64,000 nucleotides of DNA. Origin: Terramyces sp. JEL0728. Its lineage: Eukaryota; Chytridiomycota; Chytridiomycetes; Rhizophydiales; Terramycetaceae. The notes under the pieces were generated by a model that saw nothing but the letters and a program-made list of their open reading frames with translations, was not told the origin of the DNA and searched no databases. The translations under genes and the position numbers were made by a program. Location of the stretch: the NCBI GenBank assembly GCA_027603945.1, contig JADIIU010000026.1:62001-126000 (forward strand), in the 5' to 3' direction. Positions 1-8,722 of this stretch are shown here, piece after piece (the first letter of the stretch is position 1; each line of letters begins with the position of its first letter).

Positions 1-732
1 TAAGACAAATATATGAGTGAAGGGCTCATCGTTATCCAATCGTGATATTGAAAAAGTAAGGACGCCAAAGTAAACAACCAGAAAAGCATACAAGCACAAA
101 TAGAATGTCGCTGTAGCATACTTGGCCTTTATATACGCCAATTGCTGCTGATTGGATTTGCGCTTGGACCATTTGTATATCCCAACAAACATGAGAACCA
201 AATAGCCAATGTTGAATGCAACTTCCAGGATTGCCAATACCGTGTTTCCGTACTTGTACCAAATGGAATATACGCTGGTTTGCTGCGAGCTGGTAAATAA
301 CAAATCTTTAAATGCTCTTTCTTTGTTTAGTTTCCACTTACCCCAATTGGTGATTAGATACACTATCACTATTGACATCTTGAGACAGCGCATTTTAGTA
401 TCCGTCAAGCTCGGAAATAGCGGTTTATAACAGTGAATCAGCTCACAAGCCAGCATAAATGAGAGCAATGTGAATACCCAAACGAAAAAATTTACCAACC
501 ACATCACAATAAAAGCCGGATTGTGGATTAGAACTATTGTAAGAATATTGATTATTATTTGTAGTGCCGCCAGTGCAATCATATAGTAGTGCATCTTTAG
601 GAATTTACGCGTCCCATTCAGCCGTATGATTGTCAGAATATCCAAAATATATAAAAATATCCCGAATGAACAGAATATATACACTAACAGATTGAGTGTG
701 CTGTCGGTATAACTGTCGATGATCAATTGCAT
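1..732 (-). CDS. 7TM-like protein, paralogue 5, left copy (3' end outside window)
   Basis: N-terminal part (about 244 residues) of the protein encoded in full at 46001-46906. Hydrophobic segments alternate with the family motifs CYKPLFPSLT-like, AFKDLLFTSSQQ and YGNPVL. This copy has Thr for Pro in YGNPVL, Ser for Pro in the first membrane segment (FCSFG) and Asp for Gly near the N-terminus, relative to the right copy. The C-terminal membrane segments lie off the window. The function is unknown; a membrane receptor role is inferred only from the 7TM layout. Confidence 0.85.
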   Translation of the reverse strand, partial: MQLIIDSYTDSTLNLLVYIFCSFGIFLYILDILTIIRLNGTRKFLKMHYYMIALAALQIIINILTIVLIHNPAFIVMWLVNFFVWVFTLLSFMLACELIHCYKPLFPSLTDTKMRCLKMSIVIVYLITNWGKWKLNKERAFKDLLFTSSQQTSVYSIWYKYGNTVLAILEVAFNIGYLVLMFVGIYKWSKRKSNQQQLAYIKAKYATATFYLCLYAFLVVYFGVLTFSISRLDNDEPFTHIFVL

Positions 733-745
733 GGAAAGTGAAAGT

Positions 746-753
746 TGACGTCA
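746..753. promoter_or_regulatory. TGACGTCA box upstream of 7TM gene
   Basis: Perfect CRE-type palindrome 13 nt upstream of the ATG at 732. The same core recurs next to the start codons of the paralogues. Confidence 0.5.
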
Positions 754-838
754 CAGCAAGTAAAAATATCCAAATCTATGATTTTTGAGATGCGCATCAC
801 CGATAAACATGCCATATTTGAATGTTTTTTATTTGAGG

Positions 839-1737
839 TTACTGTGGAGCCAAAATCAGGGTATGGCTGGTGCCATTTGCAATTGATTTTGATTTGGAGT
901 CGTTGGTGACTTGTCTCTTTGCAAAAATTTCGAGTAGTAAATAATACAGCTTCAAGTACAGCAATCCAAGTATGACAAACGGCTGCAACAATAAAACGTT
1001 TAGTTTGAGAACAAACACGTGTATGAACGGATCTGCAGTATCGATGCGAGAAATCAGCACTGTGACACCTCCAAAGTACACCACAAATAAAACATATACA
1101 ACCAGGTATACATTAGCCCTGGCGTACTTTGATTTGATAAACTCCAGCTCTGCACGATTGGATTTCCTCCTTGAGATCTTGTAAATCCCATAAAACATTA
1201 TAATCAAGTAGCTGCTATTCAGAATTAATTGCACCAGCGAAAATACAGGACTTCCGTACATGTACCAAATTGAAAAAAAGTTGTCTTGTTGCGAGCTGGT
1301 GTACAGCAAATCCTTGACAGCGCGAACTATTGTGAATATGATTTACATCCATTGGACAATAAAAACACTGCAACGATCAGACATTTTAGCATAAACATCC
1401 TTGTATCAGACAAAGACACGAATAGCGGCTGGAAGCAATGGATTAATTCACTGCCTAGCAGCAACGCGATTAGATTGAACAACCAGACGTGCAAATTAAT
1501 CAACCACATGATAATACTGCTTTTTACTGACACCAAAACAATCGCCAGCAAGTTGATCATAATATGAATAATTGGCACTCCAACCATAAAATAGTGTATC
1601 TTTAACAATTTCCTTGTTCCTTTGAGATTCAATATCGACCAAATTGTATAACTATAACCCAGGATTCCTATTGAACATATAGCGTACACAAGCTGATTTA
1701 GTAGTTCATTTGTCGATGCATTTATTTGCAATGCCAT
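839..1737 (-). CDS. 7TM-like protein, paralogue 6, left copy
   Basis: Two exons joined by a 20-nt intron (about 1309-1328) give 292 residues. About seven hydrophobic segments are visible; family landmarks are SELIHCFQPLF, AVKDLLYTSSQQ, YKISRRKSN and the final LKLYYLLLEIFAKR helix. It differs from the right copy at about residue 19 (Ala for Thr) and near the C-terminus (Gly for Ala). I know no named family that fits; it belongs to the tandem array at 41.8-47.9 kb. Confidence 0.85.
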
Positions 1738-1749
1738 GAAAAAATGTAA

Positions 1750-1755
1750 ACGTCA
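1750..1755. promoter_or_regulatory. ACGTCA box upstream of 7TM gene
   Basis: CRE half-site core 12 nt upstream of the ATG at 1737; conserved at 47933-47938 in the other copy. Confidence 0.4.
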
Positions 1756-1953
1756 TTCGATTATTGTTTTTTAAAATTCCTATCCCTGTTTTATCTCTAT
1801 TTTGTTTATAGCGGAATCAAGATCGCCTTAGACAATAGCAAACCTTTTTTATCATTGCGCTAGCATTGAGGCATTTGTGGACATTCAACGCGATGCACGA
1901 GTTACAGGATCAAATTAGACAATACACGCGACTAAATAGCACACATCATAAAT

Positions 1954-3198
1954 TCAGAGTAATTTATTGATAGCAATGGCAATGATAATAACCAAGATAT
2001 AAACCATATACGGCGTCTTGCTCTTTCTACCGACTTGCTTCTTTTGATCATCGTCACGAATCCACCTTACAATCTACATTAAAGCAATTTACATTTGCAC
2101 AAGCCTCACTAATCCTTGCAAAAGATAAATCATCTTCATTATCGGCGTTCCTAGCTTTCTCGTTAATCTCAAGCGCGTAATCATAGTAAACTTGCTTCAT
2201 TGTTTCAAAATCAGTAATGGAAATAAGTTGAACCGCCTGTCCGCGTCTAATTTTCACACTTTTTTGGAATACGTTGTAATTGTTGTAGAATAAACGCAAC
2301 GTTGCTATCGCCATTATTTGTGGAATTGCACAGAAATGGAATACACTATGGTTTTGCAAATTTGACATGTATGATAGACTTGATGGTACCAACTCGAGCG
2401 CATCTGCAATCAGGTGATTTAAACATGCAAGTGCCTTTTGCTTATTTTCAACCATTGCCATTTCCTTTGGATCGCTAAATTAATATCGCTTGCCTGACAT
2501 ATAATTCCCATACTTGCTTAGGCCAGAACAGTCTTCCTTCCTTCAAATCAGTAAGAAAATCTTTTAAAATATTGGTTTTTTGAAGAAACAGCCCCATTTC
2601 ATTTGCTTGTTCTAAATCCAGTTCCCCTTCCAATTTTGATTCTTGGAATAGTTGGGTTAGACCAATACCAACTAGACCAGCTACGTAATGAGTGTAAAGA
2701 TTGTAATCCTCGACTGTGTCTACTTTTTTGTTGATGAAATCTGCCATTCCATTACCCATCTTTTTAGTGATATCCTTGATTACTAGTTGATATTTCGGAT
2801 TGAGTGACGAGTATTCATCAATTACACAATCAAACGAGTGCAATAAAACAGCATCTTTTTCATTCGGGCCGTTACCATAATAGCAGTATCCTTTTTCATT
2901 TAATTTCTCATGAAATATTCGCAAGAGAGGAACCTTTTCGTTTGGATCTATTGTCATGTCATCTTCAATTGTATCTAGACCACGAAGTACAACTATATTA
3001 ATATTACTTACGGTAAAAGATACAGACAGCCAATCTGATTTCAGGATCCAGTGATTGAATTACACGAGCGAATGATCTAGAAGTTGCGTTCAAGAGGTGG
3101 TAGAGTTTGGTATTTGGCGGTGCTTCATCTAGCAACTTGTATTTTACTAGCGAATAGATTTCAGACGGATGGAAGAGTGATTGCAAGATTGCAGACAT
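1954..3198 (-). CDS. ERG9: Squalene synthase (farnesyl-diphosphate farnesyltransferase)
   Basis: Joins two farnesyl diphosphates into squalene, the first committed step of sterol synthesis, on the ER membrane. Four exons give 395 residues, close to the usual 400-450. Seen in order: an N-terminal RSFARVIQSL region, the aspartate-rich motif DTIEDDM after the first splice, a second Asp-rich helix FLQKTNILKDFLTDLKEGR followed by FWPK, and a C-terminal hydrophobic anchor (YMVYILVIIIAIAINKLL) reached only after the last splice. Introns lie at 2993-3011 and about 2073-2091; a third at 2475-2493 must use GC-AG ends to keep the frame. The ATG at 3198 fits the family start. Confidence 0.95.
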
Positions 3199-3288
3199 TT
3201 TTGCAAGTTAAATTATTCTATCAAAGCCACGTCTATTTGAGCTTAATTTAAGCCACTGTGGACTTGCTATATATATGTGGTTTGTCGT

Positions 3289-3408
3289 GGTAATGCTTCC
3301 TGTGCACTGATACTAGCGCTCTATACTGCATTACCAAGCACTCACTGCAAATATTGTTAAAGATCCTAGCACAGGAATGAGCAACTATATAGTAGCAACA
3401 GAGCGCTA
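3289..3408. other. Interleaved inverted repeats upstream of squalene synthase
   Basis: Three pairs of reverse-complement arms occur in the order A-B-C-A'-B'-C': GGTAATGC (3289-3296) with GCATTACC (3328-3335), TTCCTGTGC (3297-3305) with GCACAGGAA (3369-3377), and TAGCGCTCT (3314-3322) with AGAGCGCTA (3400-3408). All arms survive in the other copy although the flanks have diverged. It lies 90-210 nt upstream of the squalene synthase start, so it may be a promoter with paired factor sites; a structured RNA is an alternative. Confidence 0.5.
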
Positions 3409-3445
3409 CGCTTTGTAAACTACCAGAGTGAAATGGTAAAAAAGT

Positions 3446-4160
3446 TTATTGCTGGTATATAGTAGAAAACACATTATAGTCCAACTCTACTTTTTCCAAT
3501 CTAACTTCCGAATAGGTATTTAAAATGATTTTCTTGCCATCCAATTCAATCTGCTCCACTTGATTTTGCTCTGTGCAAGCAGCCAGACCGCTCTCCTCGT
3601 AGTAGGTACAGGTGCGATCGGTTTCATTATATGGCGGGCCAATGATGTCCATGAAAACGGCTTCATCCGAAAGACAATAAAACGAATGTAAATTCATCCT
3701 TTGCGAATCTAATTTCAATCCAGAATATAAAGATTTCGGCGTAATTACTCTGGATATCTTTCTAGCCATTAACGTATCCTTATTTCTACATTAACATAAA
3801 GTACATTATTTCATACGAATTTACCAGTATTTCTCCCTTGATTAATTTGAAAAACACAGTCATATTTGGATGATCATGCAACGGCATAAAATGGCTTTTT
3901 CGCATTAGAAAAAACGACATTGTAAATGTGGGTTCATGGTAAAGTGTATAACATTCACATTCATGGTACTCTAACTGTTTTGGAATATTCAACATCTCTG
4001 GTGTGATTTTCGACAGCAGCCGAAGTATTGATACTGCTAGTGTGATGTACATTGGATCATCTTTTGATAGTGAGTAGTATTTGTGTGCAAAAGAACCCAG
4101 AGCTGTCAACATTTTGGGAAAAAACTTGTATTTGTTTTGCTGTGATTTATCATGAATCAT
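3446..4160 (-). CDS. Thiol dioxygenase of the ADO/PCO family (2-aminoethanethiol or N-terminal cysteine dioxygenase)
   Basis: Non-haem iron enzyme that oxidises cysteamine or N-terminal cysteine to a sulfinic acid; relatives act as oxygen sensors. Two exons joined by a 19-nt intron give 231 residues. The cupin signature PLHDHPNMTVFFKLIKGEI holds two histidine ligands, and the typical C-terminal block VFMDIIGPPYNETDRTCTYY is present. The ATG at 4160 follows the AT-rich spacer after the upstream gene. Substrate choice between small thiols and protein N-termini cannot be read from the sequence. Confidence 0.9.
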
Positions 4161-4225
4161 TATTACTCATTAGGGCTAGGGTTCTTTGGCCGGATTTCTT
4201 GGACGAATCAAATAAGGGTTTATTA

Positions 4226-4269
4226 ATTGTCTTGGTAATCAAGCTTTATTGTCTTGGTAATCAAGCTTT
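4226..4269. repeat. 22-bp tandem duplication at a gene 3' end
   Basis: The unit starting ATTGTCTTGGTAATC occurs at 4226-4247 and 4248-4269. The second unit covers the stop codon of the Gag/p25-alpha gene. In the right copy the repeat has lost single bases. Confidence 0.8.
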
Positions 4270-5329
4270 TGTTTCAGACAATTTAGGTGCACCACCACTC
4301 TCAAATATATCCATAAACAGCTGGTAAAACGCAAACTCTCCCATCTCTGGATACTTGCTTTCTGCAATCAAAACCAGCCCATCGATAAATTGCTGAATTA
4401 ATAAAAATTACCGACTGGGTAATCCTGCGCTCTTTTGGCGATTTAATCTTGTTGAAAATAATATCGATTTGGTGTTGCTTGAGTTTACTGTCTGTTATTG
4501 AACAATCTTTGCAGAATTTTGCAAATCTGGTCCCGTCCATAGTTTTTAAATCAGAACCTCCACCGAATTTGCAGAATGATTCAAAGGTTTCTTTGATTGC
4601 AATCATCTGGAATCTTGCTAATTTGGGCTGGTTTGTCCTTTGTTCCTGGATCCGCATTGACGGAGTGTTTCTATTGACTATCTTTCTTGGTGTTTGTCTC
4701 CCCGTTGGTGTCTGTCTTCCTGATGGTGTTTCTCTTCCTGATGGTGTTTGTCTACCATGACTCTTGGCTGGTGCAGTCAATGGATTACCCGCAGTGGTAA
4801 CATTTGGGACGAGAGAGAAAATCTCTTTGCCAAGCACTTGCTCAGCATTACTCCACTGCAGACAAACACTCTCCAAATCCAGACTTTCCAGCGTGTGAAT
4901 TTCATTCTTGAAAGAAGGTGGAAGAGAAGCAAGCGCAAGCGCAATCCCCAATTCATTCAAATTAAAGCTAAACTCCTTTTCAGCTTGTACAATTTCATTC
5001 AGCCCATTCATGTAATCTATAATATTATCGCTTTTAAATAAACAGAGTTTTTTGATTATCTCTAGTTTTGCATTGTCAACCTGTGGTTTTTGTGGTTGGA
5101 AATAGTCTAGTAGGAATTGCCAGAGCAAGTCGCCTGTTTGTATTTCTGCTGTTAATTGCTGGAATTCTGGCGAGAGGGTTTCAAAGAGAAAGCGCTTTGA
5201 TTCAGCTGATTTCACTACGGATTGCGTACTGTAGTCCCAAAGCTTTTCTTGTTTGAGTAATAATAGTACACGGAACTTCCATAGGGTCCAATTGGTTTTC
5301 TCTAGTTGAATGTCAATTTCTCTGGTCAT
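4261..5329 (-). CDS. Fusion protein: Copia-type Gag (UBN2-like) domain plus p25-alpha (TPPP) domain
   Basis: Two exons (19-nt intron near 4394-4412) give 349 residues. Residues about 1-165 read like a Copia/UBN2 Gag capsid: NWTLWKFRVLLLLKQEKLW, a middle block with KLCLFKSDNIIDYMNGL, then LASLPPSF. A linker near residue 185-215 carries GRQTP/GRETP repeats. Residues about 235-349 are a p25-alpha domain: FAKFCKDCSITDSKL, DIIFNKIKSPKERRITQSQF. In other eukaryotes p25-alpha proteins bind and bundle microtubules and track with flagella. No protease, integrase, reverse transcriptase or LTR is nearby, so the Gag part looks domesticated. This copy has one more 6-residue linker repeat than the right copy. 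Confidence 0.8.
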
Positions 5330-5419
5330 TTTTGGCAAAGTGGCACAACTATTTGTATCGTGCTTTTGGAAGATTTATAGATTCACCGCTTGGATAATCG
5401 CAAGAAGCAACACACTCCA

Positions 5420-7330
5420 TTAATTTATTTCAAATTCGAGTACTTTGCGTCTTTGTTTAGTGGTTTTGAGAGCCCCATACACTTTCAACGGAACTACACA
5501 ATCAAATGGCTCAACATCTGCCCTAGGTATAGCCCTAGAATGCACAAACCCATCAACCACATTGCTCGTATTCTGAATCCTCTTTCCCGAACCAGTAATA
5601 AACTCAAACCTAACACTCCATTGCAGCGAAACTTGTTAATATAAATCTACCTGCTGATGTTTGGAAATCAGGTGTGCATTTGGATGGAATGTTTAGCGAC
5701 ACTACTACTCGTCGCGAATTTAATGTAGTTTGGTGGAATTCACCGTAACACGTTTTGGTATGGTTTTGTATCTGATTCTTTGGTTTGTTGGCAAACGCTG
5801 GGTCTGCTGTTTCCACTGTTTCTAGAAATACTGAAACGTGAAAACAGGGCAATGAGCTTTGTGAAAAGTTTAGTAAACAGGTAAGTGATTCGCCTAGTCT
5901 ATATCCTAGCCTGGGCAGTATTAACTGACAGACATGTTCGTTATTTTTACTAATGTCATACGACACTGCAGTTAGTAGACAACTACCTTTCCCACTAATT
6001 TGTAATACATTTAAAATATTATCTATCGTTGATGTTTCCATTTCTAAGCCGCTGGTGTGAGGACTTTTAGCACTCCTCCATCCAGGCGAGGGCGGTTTTG
6101 CAACAACTGGAGAAGGTACCCCGGAAGAAGTAGAGGATTGTACCTTACTTTCATCCTTATTTGAAATAACAGGGTTAAGTATTTCAAAAACAGGTCTAGA
6201 TCCATCGTAGTTGGTTCTATTGAAAAACCGAAAGGGTATAGTTACTACTTGGGTTACTCTAGAAACTGCGCTTTTTTGAATACCAATGATTAGTTTATAA
6301 GTAAATCTAATCAGCTTTCCTCTGTGGGAAGGTGGTAATACACTCGGTAGCTGTATTTCATATGTGAATGATCGCGATTCACCAATCGGTATTTCCTGAT
6401 CGCAAAATAATATTGTTGGTGGGGTATTGTACAATGGTAGTCCGTTTTGGGCTTGTTAGTAAAATCAGACCTGTGCGTGATAAATGCTTTTCGTTTGTCG
6501 ATAAAGTTCCACCGCCATATGTATTCGCTGAAGTAGTTCCAGGGGTTTTGTACATGATTTTGCTCTTTAATAACTCTAGGGTAGATTCTTTTATGAAACT
6601 AGAGTCAACCGTAAATTGTCCAGTAATCTTGTTATCAAAAATGTACCTGCGCAAATGCCCATGCAATTGTTTCTTTTTTTAATTCACCTCTAGGATTCTT
6701 GTTGAATACAGCTGGCTGCTCAATTTCATTCTGTCCTGAAAACACCGTAGATTGTCGTTTATTCACTGTTTTCTCCTGTACTTTTTCCAGCTGTAACTTT
6801 CCTCCATTTTCCTGAGGTAATAGCTGCTCCTTTTCCTCCGCACGATCCTATCATCAATTACGACAAACATTGTGCATTATTCCTTTTGCTTTGAATTTAG
6901 ACTCGAGCGTTGATGGATATTTTGGGGGAAGTACTCCATCTTCCGGGATGCTTTCAATCTTATTCCCCAATACTTCTACCACAGGTTGTAACTCTCCGCT
7001 CATTGAGATGGTGCGTGTTAGATTGTCGAACGTCCTTGGTTTTAATAAATTATCCGCTGGAGGAGTTGGTTGCGAACTACCAGTAAACGATTCCACTATC
7101 GACCCGGCAAACGATCTGAATGTGTCTATAGACAAGGTCGACCTTAATTTTGGCTGAGATGGCTCTGGTACAATCTCTGGCTCTGGCTCCTCTGCATTTT
7201 GGTTCGTAAAGGTGATGGTGCAACTGAATAATTCCCCTGATATCAATCCCGAAATACCTATTGTCATTCAAAATTTACCTGCAAAAAATACACCATCATT
7301 GGGAACAGAGGCAGTTAGGGTTATTCCCAT
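5420..7330 (-). CDS. RGP1: RGP1 homologue, subunit of the RIC1-RGP1 guanine-nucleotide exchange factor
   Basis: RGP1 and RIC1 activate Rab6/Ypt6 at the Golgi for endosome-to-Golgi retrieval. Six exons with introns of 19-21 nt give 603 residues. The N-terminus VFFAGISGLISGELFSCTIT is the arrestin-like first strand set, followed by a low-complexity insert. The core block SRSFTYEIQLPSVLPPSHRG and FTYKLIIGIQK is the recognised Rgp1 region, and the C-terminal SLQWSVRFEFIT strand comes only after the last splice. The ATG at 7330 precedes the first 21-nt intron. It is divergent with the unknown gene starting near 7479, with 148 nt between. Confidence 0.85.
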
Positions 7331-7478
7331 TTCGAAATCTAATTTCAAAAAATATAAAAAAGCAAGCTTTAATCCAACATATGATGAAACTGGATAAATA
7401 CCAAGCGGAAATAAGAGCAGATTTTTCGACGATGGGTGGGTTAGTCATTTGTTTGATTTTATCCATGGTAAATTTCCC

Positions 7479-8654
7479 ATGAAATCCATAAAGTTATCGC
7501 CCATTGATAGCATCCCGAAGAGCAAATGTTTTGCTGCCCAGGAAGCTCCGGAAGTCATCCATAGCATCAAGAATGCATCAGACTCTGGCCTTGATAAAAG
7601 CAACCGGATATTCTTGGAGCCAATAACAGGAAAAGGCGATTCAAATAACTCTACAAGCAGCATTATCCAAAAGAATGAACGAGAAGGCTCGTTAGAGTCT
7701 GGTGGATATACCCGCCATGGGCAATTGGCGAGTTTACCAGTTATCGAAAAGGCAGCTATTCAAATCCGGGGGAGTGAAGAAATGCTCAACCAGAGACACG
7801 CTGAGGTGGAAAGGATTTTAACCAGTGATATCAACGGGGATATTGCCAATACAGTGAAGGATAGTTTGAAAATTGAAGGTTTACCGAAATCAAACGATAG
7901 TTCCTTCCAAAGCGAAAGTTTGCTGGATATTGGCAACAATGAAGATGAATCATGTTCTACTATTTCAGATAGCGGTATCATAGACAACACTATATTCCAA
8001 AGTGAAGAAATGCTGAATCATAGAAGAGCGACAGTCCAAAGAATCGTCGCGCCGATTACTGACGAACCAAACCCATTTCCAGTCTATCCAGAACTAACCA
8101 GGATTGATATCAGGGCTCTTGTCGATACAATCGAGCCAATAATTACACATCCAAGAAGGGCTTATACTCCTCTGATAATTGATCCGACACATAGAGTAGA
8201 CATGTTCTTTGAATATTCTGCAGATTACAGCGGGCTGTTTCTAGATGCGAAAAAGTACATGATTGAAGCATTCGTTAAAAAATCAAAAACAATTCCCCAG
8301 TGCTTACAAGAAATGAAAGAAATCCTGCTCAATGCAATGAAGCACGGAAAGACTTTTGTTTTCCATATGGGAGATTCAGCTACAAATTTTGTCACTAAAT
8401 TCAACCATCCAGACATATTTCCCAGTTTGGATATTCTATCTGAATCCGGCAGGAAAATGAAACTGGAAGAGAATTATAGAAAACTGACTGATGATCCGCA
8501 ATTTGTTTGCAGAGATGAATTTTGTGTTGTTGTCACAACCGCATTTCAAGTTGAAGACTATAGAGACTTTCTGTGCAATAGCTTACCACTAGATGAATTG
8601 GTTGCCATATATATCCAGCCGGCAACTTCAGCGCCAAAAGGCTTCTCTCCCTAA
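7479..8654 (+). CDS. Conserved-looking protein of unknown function with duplicated SEEMLN motif
   Basis: A single exon of 391 residues. The first 190 residues are polar and probably disordered, with two related segments, SEEMLNQRHAEVERIL and SEEMLNHRRATVQRIV, about 75 residues apart. The last 180 residues look like a folded domain starting at YTPLIIDPTHRVDMFFEYS and ending at LDELVAIYIQP. I do not recognise the family. It is flanked by divergent RGP1 and convergent CCDC40. The first ATG in the long frame is used; an upstream short exon cannot be excluded. Confidence 0.7.
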   Translation: MKSIKLSPIDSIPKSKCFAAQEAPEVIHSIKNASDSGLDKSNRIFLEPITGKGDSNNSTSSIIQKNEREGSLESGGYTRHGQLASLPVIEKAAIQIRGSEEMLNQRHAEVERILTSDINGDIANTVKDSLKIEGLPKSNDSSFQSESLLDIGNNEDESCSTISDSGIIDNTIFQSEEMLNHRRATVQRIVAPITDEPNPFPVYPELTRIDIRALVDTIEPIITHPRRAYTPLIIDPTHRVDMFFEYSADYSGLFLDAKKYMIEAFVKKSKTIPQCLQEMKEILLNAMKHGKTFVFHMGDSATNFVTKFNHPDIFPSLDILSESGRKMKLEENYRKLTDDPQFVCRDEFCVVVTTAFQVEDYRDFLCNSLPLDELVAIYIQPATSAPKGFSP

Positions 8655-8722
8655 ATTAATAAACTCGTGAGAAAATTCCCTGATATTTGCTTTACCAACT
8701 TTATTTGCTTCAAAATATTAAC

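Noticed and set aside
4261..5329. Remnant of an active Copia retrotransposon
   Set aside because: No protease, integrase, reverse transcriptase, RNase H, LTR or target-site duplication is seen around the Gag-like part, and the frame continues cleanly into p25-alpha.
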